Source: Actinocatenispora comari (GTDB taxonomy: Bacteria > Actinomycetota > Actinomycetes > Mycobacteriales > Micromonosporaceae). Taken from it: a DNA stretch of 60,250 nt. Below are positions 22,160-33,246 of this stretch, in pieces. The position numbers were made by a program, and so were the translations under genes. The stretch covers positions 1-60,250 of the forward strand of contig NZ_BOPO01000016.1 of assembly GCF_017312725.1 (NCBI RefSeq). The letters are read 5' to 3'. The notes beneath the pieces are model-generated. The model was not told where the DNA came from and made no database searches. It saw only the letters and a program-made list of their open reading frames with translations. Each line of letters starts with the position of its first letter. Position 1 is the first letter of the stretch.

Positions 22160-23850
22160 GCGCGACCCAGCGCGACACCGCGGCACCACTGCGCGGCCTC
22201 GGGGTCGTGCCCGGTCTGGTGTCGGGGCAGGCGATCCGGATGAGCCCCACGGTGTCCGAACCGCCCCGAACGCAGCTGCCGCCGGGCACCTCGACCGACC
22301 CGGCAGCGGCCCGCATCGCCGAGGCCGCGACCGAGGTGGGGCGCGAGCTGTCGACGGCCGCCGACCGCACCAGCGGCACCAGCGCCGAGCTGTTGCGCAC
22401 CACGGCGGTGATGGCGGCCGACCCCGCACTGGTCGCCGCCGCGCAGGCGCTGGTGCGCAACGAGCGGCTGACCCCGGAGTCCGCCGTGTGGTCCGCCGGT
22501 ACCGCGCTGGCCGACCAGCTCGCCGGGCTCGGCGGGGTGCTCGCCGAGCGCGCCCGCGACGTGCGCGACGTGCGGGACCGCATCGTCGCCGTCCTGCTCG
22601 GCCGGCCGGCGCCCGGCATCCCCGAACCCGGTCACCCGTTCGTCCTCGTCGCGCACGACCTCGCCCCCGCCGACACCGCCCGGCTCGACGCCGGGCGGGT
22701 CCTCGCGCTGGTGCTCAGCGGCGGCGGCGCGACCTCGCACACCGCGATCCTCGCCCGGGCGCTGGGCATCCCGACCGTGCTGGGCGTGGCCGGCGCCGAC
22801 GACATTCCGACCGGCACCGCGCTGGTCGTCGACGCCGGCGCGGGCGCGGTGCACCTCGATCCGGGCCCCGATCTCGTGGCCCGGGCCGGGTCCGTGACGC
22901 GGCGGCGGCGTACGTTCTCGGGCCGGTGCACCACGCGCGACGGGCGGCCGGTCCCGTTGCTGGCCAACGTCGGCGCGCCGGGCGACGCCGCCGCCGCCGC
23001 GCAGGCGGGCGCCGAGGGCGTCGGCCTGTTCCGTACCGAGTTCTGCTTCCTCGACCGGACCGAGGCGCCCCGCCGCTGCGAACAGGTCGCGAGCTACCGC
23101 GAGGTGTTCGCCGCGTTCCCGGATCGCAAGGTCGTCGTGCGCACCCTGGATGCGGGCGCCGACAAGCCGCTGCCCTTCCTCGGGGTGCCGGACGAGCCGA
23201 ACCCCGCGCTGGGCGTGCGCGGGCTGCGGGTCGCCACGTACGCGCCCGAGATCCTCGACGAGCAGCTCGCGGCGATCGCCGAGGCGGCCGCGGCGGAGCG
23301 GGCCGAGGTGTGGGTGATGGCGCCGATGGTGTCGACCGCCGCGGAGGCCGACGCGTTCGTCGACCGCTGCGGCCGGTACGGGCTGACCTCGGCCGGGGTG
23401 ATGATCGAGGTGCCGTCGGCGGCCATCCTCAGCCGGCACCTGCTGCGCACGGCCACGTTCGCGAGCATCGGCACCAACGACCTGACGCAGTACGCGATGG
23501 CGGCGGACCGGATGCTGCCGCAGCTCGCGTCGCTCGGCAGCGCCTGGCAGCCCGCCGTACTGGCGCTCGTCGCGCAGACCTGCCAGGGCGCCGCGCCGCG
23601 GGGCCGCCCGGTCGGCGTGTGCGGGGAGGCGGCCGCTGATCCGGCGCTCGCGGCGGTGCTGGTCGGGCTCGGCGTCTCGTCGCTGTCGATGAGCGCGTCC
23701 GCGCTGGCCGACGTCGAGGCGGTACTCGCCCGCGTCGACCAGGACGACTGTGTCCGGCTCGCCCAGCAGGCCCTGGACGCCGACGGTGCCGACCAGGCAC
23801 GACAGATCGTTCGGCAGAACCTGCCCGCGCTGTCCGAACTGGGGCTCTAG
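22156..23850 (+). CDS. ptsI: PTS enzyme I (phosphoenolpyruvate-protein phosphotransferase)
   Basis: This 564-residue enzyme transfers phosphate from PEP to HPr. The N-terminal HPr-binding and phosphohistidine domains end with H195 in GGGATSHTAILAR, the active histidine. The PEP-binding barrel follows with EGVGLFRTEF, GVRGLRVA and the GTNDLTQYAMAADR motif, then the Cys loop VGVCGEAAADP. Length is normal. The stop codon (TAG) overlaps the stop of the convergent exporter gene within the four bases CTAG. With ptsH it completes a self-sufficient PTS in one locus. Confidence 0.96.
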   Translation: MSATQRDTAAPLRGLGVVPGLVSGQAIRMSPTVSEPPRTQLPPGTSTDPAAARIAEAATEVGRELSTAADRTSGTSAELLRTTAVMAADPALVAAAQALVRNERLTPESAVWSAGTALADQLAGLGGVLAERARDVRDVRDRIVAVLLGRPAPGIPEPGHPFVLVAHDLAPADTARLDAGRVLALVLSGGGATSHTAILARALGIPTVLGVAGADDIPTGTALVVDAGAGAVHLDPGPDLVARAGSVTRRRRTFSGRCTTRDGRPVPLLANVGAPGDAAAAAQAGAEGVGLFRTEFCFLDRTEAPRRCEQVASYREVFAAFPDRKVVVRTLDAGADKPLPFLGVPDEPNPALGVRGLRVATYAPEILDEQLAAIAEAAAAERAEVWVMAPMVSTAAEADAFVDRCGRYGLTSAGVMIEVPSAAILSRHLLRTATFASIGTNDLTQYAMAADRMLPQLASLGSAWQPAVLALVAQTCQGAAPRGRPVGVCGEAAADPALAAVLVGLGVSSLSMSASALADVEAVLARVDQDDCVRLAQQALDADGADQARQIVRQNLPALSELGL

Positions 23851-25109
23851 CGTGGGCTCGTCGGTACCCGCGGCGCCCGGTCGCGGTGCGGGCCGGCCAC
23901 CGCCCGGCGTCCGGTGAGCCGCCGGTACCCGATCGCGGCCGCGGCGATCGCGACCGGCAACAGCACCAGCCACCCGGTGGCGAGAAGCACCACGGTGGTG
24001 CCGGCCGCGCCGGCCGCGGCGCCCCGGCGCACCGCCGAGCGGCGCGGCAGCAGTACCACCGCGGCGGCGAGACCGGCGACGACCACCGCGGCGAGGCAGC
24101 TGCTGGTGGCCCGCAGCAACAGTTCCAGCGGCAGCCCGGCGCCGGCGACGACCGCCAGCAGGCCCCCGGTCGGTACGGCGACCAGGGTCAGCGAGCGCCG
24201 CGGTGTGCGAGCGAGCGTGCCCGGCAGCGCGCGGCTCTCGGCGAGGGCGGTGCCGAGCCGCCCGGCGCTCGCGAGGTACGTGTTGATCGCGCCGAACGAC
24301 AGCAGCACCGCGACGGCCGCGGTGACCGGTCCGGCAACGCCGCCCAGCCCCCGGGCCAGCAGATCTGCCAGCGGTACGGCGCTGCGGCCGCCGGCGGAGC
24401 CGAGCACCGCGACGGTCGCCGACGCCACGCCCAGGTAGAGCGCGGAGACCACGACCAGCGTCACGCCGGTGACCCGGGGCAGTGCCCGGCGCGGCTGCGC
24501 GAAGTCGGCGGACAGGTGGGTGCCCGCCTCCCACCCGGCGAAGCCGAAGTAGAGCGTGCTGGTGGCGGCGAGCACCGAGCCCGGTCCGTGCGGGGCGAAC
24601 GGGACGAACCGCGCCGGGTGCGCCTGCGGTACGGCGGCGACGATTCCGGCGACCAGCAACGCCACCAGCAGCCCGACCAGCGCCAGCTGGATGCGGCCGG
24701 TGGCGCGCAGCCCGGCATGGTTCGCGGCCAACGCGGCGGCAAGCAGCAGCGCGGCGACCGGTACCGTGCCGGCGCCGCCGGCCACGTAGCGGGCCCCGGC
24801 GAGCGCCCCAGCGACCACCCCGACGGGTACGGCGAGGTAGAACCACCAGCCGACCACGGCCCGAGCTGCGGGCCCGAACGCGAGGCCGACGAAGCTCGCC
24901 ACCCCGCCCCGTCCCGGGTGCCGCGCGCCGAGCGCCGCGAAGGCGGCCGCGACCGGTACCGACATCGCGCACAGCAACGCCCAGGACAGGACCGACGCCG
25001 GCCCGGCGGTACGGACGGCGAGCGCCGGCAGCGCCAGTACGCCGGGGCCAAGCACCGCGCCCACATACAGCGCCACGCCGGTACCGATACCGAGTCGTCG
25101 CTCGGGCAT
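23847..25109 (-). CDS. YjeH-family amino-acid exporter (APC superfamily)
   Basis: This is a 420-residue membrane protein with about 12 hydrophobic helices. The sequence pattern follows E. coli YjeH, an exporter of methionine and branched-chain amino acids: LGIGTGVALYVGAVLGPGVLALPALA at the N-terminus, RHPGRGGVASFVGLAFG, WWFYLAVPVGV, FGFAGWEAGTHLSADFAQP and FGAINTYLASAGRL. It may therefore protect the cell from excess amino acids. The ATG at 25109 is chosen at the start of the family homology. It is divergent from an Lrp/AsnC gene with two inverted repeats between them, so control by that regulator in response to an amino acid is likely. The C-terminus has a basic tail of about 25 residues. 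Confidence 0.85.
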   Translation of the reverse strand: MPERRLGIGTGVALYVGAVLGPGVLALPALAVRTAGPASVLSWALLCAMSVPVAAAFAALGARHPGRGGVASFVGLAFGPAARAVVGWWFYLAVPVGVVAGALAGARYVAGGAGTVPVAALLLAAALAANHAGLRATGRIQLALVGLLVALLVAGIVAAVPQAHPARFVPFAPHGPGSVLAATSTLYFGFAGWEAGTHLSADFAQPRRALPRVTGVTLVVVSALYLGVASATVAVLGSAGGRSAVPLADLLARGLGGVAGPVTAAVAVLLSFGAINTYLASAGRLGTALAESRALPGTLARTPRRSLTLVAVPTGGLLAVVAGAGLPLELLLRATSSCLAAVVVAGLAAAVVLLPRRSAVRRGAAAGAAGTTVVLLATGWLVLLPVAIAAAAIGYRRLTGRRAVAGPHRDRAPRVPTSPR

Positions 25110-25123
25110 GGCCGCCTCCCCAA

Positions 25124-25190
25124 TCCGAAAGTCGGACCGAACGCTAGCCAGTTGCCCGGAACGAAAAGCCTCCCACCGAACTTCGTTCGG
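25124..25190. promoter_or_regulatory. Two inverted repeats in the exporter/Lrp divergent region
   Basis: TCCGA-aag-TCGGA (25124-25136) and CCGAAC-ttc-GTTCGG (25176-25190) both have perfect arms around a 3-nt spacer and share the CCGA/TCGG core. Their centres are about 53 bp apart, close to five helical turns. This is the layout expected for an Lrp-type octamer wrapping DNA. One lies next to the exporter start, the other 22 bp before the regulator start. Confidence 0.6.
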
Positions 25191-25212
25191 AAACGAGGGG
25201 ATACTGAGCGCC

Positions 25213-25674
25213 ATGGACGAACTTGATTCGGCGCTGGTGCAGCTGCTGCAGCGCGATGCCCGGCAGACCAACCGCGAGCTGGCCCGCCAGCTCGGCATCG
25301 CGCCGTCGACCTGCCTGGAACGGGTTCGCTCGCTGGAGCGGCGCGGTGTGATCCGCGGCTACCACGCCGAGATCGACACCGCCGCGCTCAACCGGGGCGT
25401 GCAGGCGTTCGTCGCGGTGCAGATCCGGCCGCTGAGCCGTACGGTGATCGACAGCTTCACCGAGTTCGTCGCCGGCCTGCCGCAGGTGGTGTCGGCGTTC
25501 GTGGTGGCCGGCGGCGACGACTTCCTCATCCACGTGGCGGTACAGGATCTCGACCACCTGCACGCGTTCCTGGTCGATCGGCTCAGCCGGCGCCGGGAGA
25601 TCATCAGCTACCGCAGCTCGGTGATCTACCAGCAGGCCCACAACACCGTGCTGGCCGCCCTCGACGAGCCGTGA
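25213..25674 (+). CDS. Lrp/AsnC-family transcriptional regulator
   Basis: This 153-residue DNA-binding protein is the probable activator of the divergent exporter gene. The helix-turn-helix (LDSALVQLLQRDARQTNRELARQLGIAPSTCLERVRSLE) fills residues 3-45. The RAM ligand-binding domain follows with AFVAVQI, VVSAFVVAGGDDFLIHVAV and YRSSVIYQQ. The glycine-rich turn VAGGDDF is the usual amino-acid-binding site. The ATG at 25213 is preferred to a longer upstream frame, which would run through the operator. The gene is followed by a strong terminator against gltD. Confidence 0.92.
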   Translation: MDELDSALVQLLQRDARQTNRELARQLGIAPSTCLERVRSLERRGVIRGYHAEIDTAALNRGVQAFVAVQIRPLSRTVIDSFTEFVAGLPQVVSAFVVAGGDDFLIHVAVQDLDHLHAFLVDRLSRRREIISYRSSVIYQQAHNTVLAALDEP

Positions 25675-25750
25675 GGATCGGGCCGGCGACCAGCCGCCGC
25701 GGCCGTTCCCGACGCGCCGCAGCCGTGCCCGCGACGCGGTCGTAGCCCGG

Positions 25751-25780
25751 CGAGCCGGGCCCGCGGCCGGGCCCGGCTCG
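25751..25780. terminator. Bidirectional terminator between the Lrp gene and gltD
   Basis: A perfect 12-bp stem (CGAGCCGGGCCC paired with its complement) has a 6-nt GCGGCC loop and sits between two convergent stop codons. Confidence 0.85.
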
Positions 25781-25784
25781 TGCG

Positions 25785-27249
<1,465 letters not shown>

Positions 27250-27257
<8 letters not shown>

Positions 27258-30200
27258 CGGACCTCCCTGCACCGGTGGCTGCCGGGACCGGCTTGCCGGC
27301 CACCGCCATCACCGCGGCGTCGACGTCGGCGCCGGAGAGCTGCGCCTCGGCCATGATGCGGCGCACCCGCGCGTACTCGCGGGGCAGCACCGTGCTGAAC
27401 TGCTCGACCGCGCTGGGCCAGTCGGCGAGCAGCTCGGCGGCCCGGGCCGAGCCGGTCTGCGCGTGGTGCGCCTCGACCAGTTCGCGCAGCCGCTGCCGGT
27501 CCTCGGGCGCGAGCGGACCGAGGTCGACCAGCTCCCGGTTGACCAGCCCGGGATCGAGCCGGTACACGTACGCGGTGCCGCCGGACATGCCGGCGGCGAA
27601 GTTGCGCCCGGTGGGCCCCAGCACGGCGACGGTGCCGCCGGTCATGTACTCGCAGCCGTGGTCGCCGCAGCCGTCGACCACGGCGACCGCACCGGAGTTG
27701 CGGACCGCGAACCGCTCCCCCACGATGCCGTCGGCGTACAGTTCGCCGCCGGTCGCCCCGTACAGCACGGTGTTGCCGGCGATGATGTTGTCGGCGGCGG
27801 CGAACGGCGCGGTGGCGTCCGGGCGGATCACCAGCCGGCCGCCGGACAGCCCCTTTCCGACGTAGTCGTTCGCGTCGCCGTGCAGCCGCAGCGTGATGCC
27901 GCGCGGCAGGAACGCGCCGAACGACTGGCCGGCGGTACCGGTGAAGGTGATGTCGACGGAGTCGTCGGCGAGGCCGCCGCGGTGCCGGCGGGTCAGCTCG
28001 GAGCCGAGCATGGTGCCGACCGCACGGTCGGTGTTGCGGATCGGCAGCGACGCGGTGACCGGCTCACCGGTGTCCAACGTGGACCGGGCGAGTTCGATCA
28101 GCTTGACGTCGAGCACCGACTCCAGGCCGTGCTCCTGGTCCCGGATCGCCCGGCGGGCGCCGGTGTCGGGGCCGGGCGCGGTCAGGATCGGCGTCAGGTC
28201 CAGCCCGGCCGCCTTCCAGTGCTCGACGGCCGGCGCGACGTCCAGCAGCTCGACCTGACCGATCGCCTCGTCCAGGGTGCGGAAACCCAACTGCGCCAGG
28301 TACTCCCGGACCTGCTCGGCGAGGAAGGTGAAGAACGTCTCGACGAACTCCGGCTTGCCGGTGTAGCGCTCGCGCAGCGCCGGGTTCTGGGTGGCGATAC
28401 CGACCGGGCAGGTGTCCAGGTGGCACACCCGCATCATCACGCAGCCCTGCACGATCAGCGGCGCGGTGGCGAAGCCGAACTCCTCGGCGCCCAGCAGCGC
28501 CGCGACCACCACGTCGCGGCCGGTCTTGAGCTGCCCGTCGACCTGCACCCGGACCCGGTCGCGCAGTCCGTTGGCGAGCAGCGTCTGCTGTGCCTCGGCC
28601 AACCCCAGCTCCCAGGGCGCGCCGGCGTGCTTGAGCGAGTTGAGCGGGGAGGCGCCCGTCCCGCCGTCGTGGCCGGAGATCAGCACCACGTCGGCGTGCG
28701 CCTTCGCGACCCCGGCGGCGACGGTACCGACGCCGACCTCGCTGACCAGCTTGACGTGGATGCGGGCGGCCGGGTTGGCGTTCTTCAGGTCGAAGATCAG
28801 CTGCGCCAGGTCCTCGATGGAGTAGATGTCGTGGTGCGGCGGCGGCGAGATGAGCCCGACGCCGGGCGTGGAGTGCCGGGTGCGGGCGACCCACGGGTAC
28901 ACCTTGTTGCCGGGCAGCTGGCCGCCCTCGCCGGGCTTCGCGCCCTGCGCCATCTTGATCTGGATGTCGTCGGCGTTGACCAGGTACTCGCTGGTCACGC
29001 CGAACCGGCCGGACGCCACCTGCTTGACCGCGCTGCGCCGTTCGGCGTCGTACAGCCGGTCGACGTCCTCGCCGCCCTCGCCGGTGTTGGACCGGCCGCC
29101 GAGCCGGTTCATCGCGATGGCGAGGTCGGTGTGCGACTCGGCCGAGATCGAGCCGTAGCTCATCGCGCCGGTCGCGAACCGCCGCACGATCGCCTCGACC
29201 GGCTCCACTTCGGACAGTGGTACCGGGGTGCGCTGCTCGGTGCGCAGCCGGAACAGTCCGCGCAGCGAACCCGACTCGGCGCTCAGAGCGTCCACAGTGG
29301 ACGTGTACCGGCCGAAGATGTCGTACTGCCGGGACCGGGTGGAGTGCTGCAGCAGGAACACCGTCTCCGGGTTGAACAGGTGCACCTCCCCCTCGCGCCG
29401 CCACTGGTACTCGCCGCCCACGTCCAGCACCCGGTGCGTCGCCTCGGCCGGGTTCCGCGGGTACGCGCGGGCGTGCCGGTCGGCGATCTCGGCGGCGATC
29501 TCCGCCAGCCCGATACCGCCGATCCGCGACGTGGTCCCGGTGAAGTAGCGGGCCACCAGGTCGTCGGCCAGCCCGATCGCCTCGAACACCTGCGCACCGG
29601 TGTACGAGGCGACCGTGGAGATGCCCATCTTCGACATGATCTTCAGGACGCCCTTGCCGAGCGCCTTGGCGTACCGGCCGACCGCCGCGCGCGGGGCCAG
29701 GTCGGTGATGGTGCCGGCGGCGATCAGGTCCTCGATCGACTCGAACGCCAGGTACGGGTTGACCGCGGCGGCACCGTAGCCCAGCAGCAGCGCCACGTGG
29801 TGCACCTCGCGGCAGTCACCGGACTCCACGATCAGCGACACCTGGGTACGGGTCTGCTCGCCCACCAGGTGCTGGTGCACCGCGGCGGTCAGCAGCAGCG
29901 ACGGGATCGGCGCGAGATCGGCGGTGGTGTCCCGGTCGGACAGCACCAGGATGCGCACCCCGTCCTCGATCGCCTCGGACACGTGCCGGCAGATCTGCGT
30001 GATCCGGGCCTTGATGCCCTCGCCGCCGTCGGCTACCCGGTACAGCCCGGAGACCCGGACGGCCTTGAAGCCCGGCATGTCGCCGTCCTCGTCGACCGAC
30101 AGGATCTTCGCCAGCTCGTCGTTGTCCAGTACCGGGTGCGGCAGCACGATCTGCCGGCAGCTGGCCGGCGAGGCCTCCAGCAGGTTGTGCTCCGGCCCGA

Positions 30201-31881
30201 TCGTGGTGGCGACGCTGGTGACCAGCTCCTCCCGGATCGCGTCCAGCGGCGGGTTCGTCACCTGCGCGAACAGCTGGGTGAAGTAGTCGTACAGCAGCCG
30301 GGACCGCTTCGACAGCACCGCGATCGGGGTGTCGGTACCCATCGAGCCGAGCGGCTCGGCGCCGGTCGTGGCCATCGGCCCGAGCAGGATCTTCAGCTCC
30401 TCGGCGGTGTAGCCGAACGTCTGCTGCCGGCGCGCCACGCTGTCGTGGGTGTAGACGATGTGCTCGCGGGCGGGCAGGTCGGCGAGCTGGACGAGCCCGG
30501 CGGCCAGCCACTCGTCGTACGGCTCGGCGGCGGCCAGCTCGTCCTTGATCTCGTCGTCGTCGACGATCCGGCCGGCCTGCGTGTCGACCAGGAACATCCG
30601 GCCGGGCTTCAACCGGCCCTTGGCCACCACGCTCGCCGGGTCCAGGTCGACCACGCCGGCCTCGGAGGCGAACACGACCGTACCGTCGTCGATGCGCCAC
30701 CACCGGGCGGGCCGCAGCCCGTTGCGGTCCAGTACCGCGCCGATCCGGGTTCCGTCGGTGAACGCCACGCAGGCCGGGCCGTCCCACGGCTCCATCAGGC
30801 AGGCGTGGAACTGGTAGAACGCGCGGTGCGCAGGGTTCATCCGCGGGTCGTTCTCCCACGCCTCCGGGATCATCATCAGCACCGAGTGCGGCAGGCTGCG
30901 GCCGGTCAGCGCGAGCAGCTCCAGCACCTCGTCGAAGCTCGCCGAGTCCGACGCGCCCGGCGTGCACACCGGGAACAGCCGCCGGATCCGGCCGGGCAGC
31001 AGCGTCGAGGACAGCAGCGCCTCGCGGGCGGCCATCCAGTTCCGGTTGCCGCGGATGGTGTTGATCTCGCCGTTGTGCGCCACCAGCCGGAACGGCTGCG
31101 CCAGCGGCCAGGACGGGAACGTGTTGGTGGAGAACCGGCTGTGCACCAGCGCGATCGCCGAGGTCACCCGCGGATCGGACAGGTCGGGGTAGAACGCGGC
31201 GAGCTGGCGCGGTGTCAGCATGCCCTTGTAGACCATGGTGCGTGCGGACAGCGACGGGAAGTACGCGCCGATGCCCCGCTCCCGGGTCTCCCGCTCGGTC
31301 TGCCGACGCACGCAGTAGGCGACCCGCTCCAGCGCCAGGCCGGCCAGCGGCGTGCCGTCGGCGATGTCGGCGGCGGCGAGGAACACCTGCCGGATCCGGG
31401 GCATCGCGGCCCGCGCGGTCGCGCCCAGCCCGGCCGGGTCGGTCGGGACGTCGCGGAAGCCGAGCACCTCGGCGCCCTCGGCCAGCGCGTACTTGGTGAG
31501 GATCTTCTCGGCGTGCGCCGCCTGGGCCGGCTCGGCCGGCAGGAACACCAGCCCGGTGGCGTAGCGCGGGCTGCCGTCCGGCGCCGCGGCCGGCAGGGCC
31601 ACCGGTGCCACCGCGCGGCAGAACTCGTCCGGTACGCCGATCAGCAGGCCGGCGCCGTCACCGGTGTTGGGCTCCGCCCCGGCCGCGCCCCGGTGCTCCA
31701 TCCGGATCAGCGCGGACAGGCCCCGCTCGATCGTGCGGTGCGAGCGCCGGCCGTGCGCGTCGACGACGAACGCGACCCCGCAGGCGTCGTGCTCGTACGC
31801 CGGGTCGTACAGCCCGGCGCGGGCGCGGTCCGGACCGTGCGGCGGGCCGATCGCGGGGACACCGGTGGCGGGCAGCGTCAT
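27250..31881 (-). CDS. gltB: Glutamate synthase large (alpha) subunit
   Basis: This 1543-residue enzyme makes two glutamates from glutamine and 2-oxoglutarate. The class II glutamine amidotransferase domain begins at C34 in [11 protein letters not shown], which should become the N-terminal nucleophile after removal of a 33-residue propeptide. The central domain, FMN barrel ([20 protein letters not shown]) and 3Fe-4S cysteine loop ([16 protein letters not shown]) follow in order. The C-terminal right-handed helix is rich in glycine repeats ([13 protein letters not shown]). The ATG at 31881 is chosen because a ggaggcccg site precedes it. Size is typical for the bacterial NADPH enzyme. This is the longest gene in the window and has long spurious reading frames antisense to it. 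Confidence 0.97.
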
Positions 31882-32149
31882 CGGGCCTCCATGCTGGTGA
31901 GGACGCCGGTGCGACGTGCCGCCCGGCGGAAATGTGCATAAGGGGCGGGACGCCATCGGCCCGATGCTGACATTGGAGTGTACGAGACCGACCGGCGTTG
32001 CGCCCGGGTCACCTCGTCGTGAACGACCTCACCACTCCGTCGTTTCCGACGGTATCAACCCGGCCGGGCACACGAGCGGTCGGCGGGCATATTTCACACG
32101 CGTCCGCCGCGGTCGCACCGTCGGCTGGCCAGGCCCGAGACCTCCCCCG

Positions 32150-32155
32150 TAGTGT
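32150..32155 (+). promoter_or_regulatory. -10 element TAGTGT of the GNAT gene (leaderless)
   Basis: TAGTGT is followed by 8 nt and then the GTG start at 32164, without a ribosome binding site. Confidence 0.5.
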
Positions 32156-32163
32156 CGGCTCCC

Positions 32164-33018
32164 GTGACCGATTCCGACACCCTGTTCGGCGAGCTCGAAA
32201 CGTTCTGTGACGCGGTACCGCGGGACCGCTGCCGGGTCGAGCGCATCGCCGGTTTCGACCTGTTTGTCCGAGACGGTGTCCCGGGACACCCGTTCTACGC
32301 GCGCCCGGCGCTCGGCGCACCCGCCGGTACCCCCGCGGACATCGCCGCGGTGCGCGCCCGGCAGCGCGAGCTGGGCCTGCCGGAGGCGTTCGAGTGGGTG
32401 GACGAGACCACCCCCGGGCTGATCGAACCCGCCCGTGCCGCCGGGCTCGCCGTGCAGCTCGCGCCGCTGATGGTGCTGACCACCGACGATCCCCCGCCGG
32501 TACGGGTGCCGATCGGTGCCGCGCTGCGGCTGCTGGACCCGGACGACGAGACGTTCGCCGCCGACCTGGCCGCCAGCAGCGCGGTGGCCGACCTGGCGTT
32601 CGCCGACGGCGGTACCGCGGTCGGCGCCGCCGGCCCGGCCGAACGGGACGAGAAGACCGGCATGCTCGACGCCGCGCGGGTGGCCGCCGAGGCCGAGCTG
32701 ATCCGTACCGGCCGGCACGTCCGGGCGCTGGCGGAGAGCCCGCTGGGGCTGGAGGGCGCCGAGGCGCTGCGCGGCGTGGTCGCGGCCGGCAGCGCGCAGC
32801 GCGTCGGCCCGGTCGCCGAGGTCGTCGGCGTCGGTACGCTGCCGGTCGCGCGGCGGCGCGGGCTGGGGCTCGCGGTCACCGCGACCGTGGTGCGCGCGGT
32901 GCTCGCCGCCGGCGTCCGGGTGGTGTTCCTGTCCGCCGACAACGAGGACGTCGCCGCGCTGTACGCCCGGCTCGGCTTCACCCGGATCGGCACCTCCTGC
33001 ATCGCCGAACCCGCCTGA
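32164..33018 (+). CDS. GNAT-family N-acetyltransferase
   Basis: This is a 284-residue protein whose C-terminal half carries the GNAT fold. The acetyl-CoA site is GVGTLPVARRRGLGLAVT (a Q/R-x-x-G-x-G/A-like loop, here ARRRGLGLA), followed by VVFLSADNEDVAALYARLGFTRIG, the standard terminal helix and strand. The first 130 residues are not strongly conserved and may form a second, degenerate GNAT-like half. The acceptor substrate is unknown. The GTG at 32164 is chosen because TAGTGT precedes it at leaderless distance; a GTG at 32152 is in frame. It is divergent from gltB, with no sign of shared function. Confidence 0.8.
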   Translation: MTDSDTLFGELETFCDAVPRDRCRVERIAGFDLFVRDGVPGHPFYARPALGAPAGTPADIAAVRARQRELGLPEAFEWVDETTPGLIEPARAAGLAVQLAPLMVLTTDDPPPVRVPIGAALRLLDPDDETFAADLAASSAVADLAFADGGTAVGAAGPAERDEKTGMLDAARVAAEAELIRTGRHVRALAESPLGLEGAEALRGVVAAGSAQRVGPVAEVVGVGTLPVARRRGLGLAVTATVVRAVLAAGVRVVFLSADNEDVAALYARLGFTRIGTSCIAEPA

Positions 33019-33246
33019 ACTCTCGGGCCGGGCCGGGCGATGGCCCCCCGGCCCGGCCGGCCAGCCGATCGGCACCGCGCCGACTCCGACCACGCCGGCC
33101 CGACGGTCGTGGCACCGGCCGCCGCCCGATCGGTGCCGCCGTCGCGCATCGCGCAACGCCCTTCCCGCCGCCCGCCGGCCCGGCCAGGCTGTGGCCGCAC
33201 CAGGCTGGGCCGCCACGGGTGTGGCGGCCGGGAAGGAGAAGCCCAG

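Noticed and set aside
31882-32149. Riboswitch or glutamine-responsive leader before gltB
   Set aside because: The start has a normal ribosome binding site and I see no conserved riboswitch core. The region looks like an ordinary divergent promoter.
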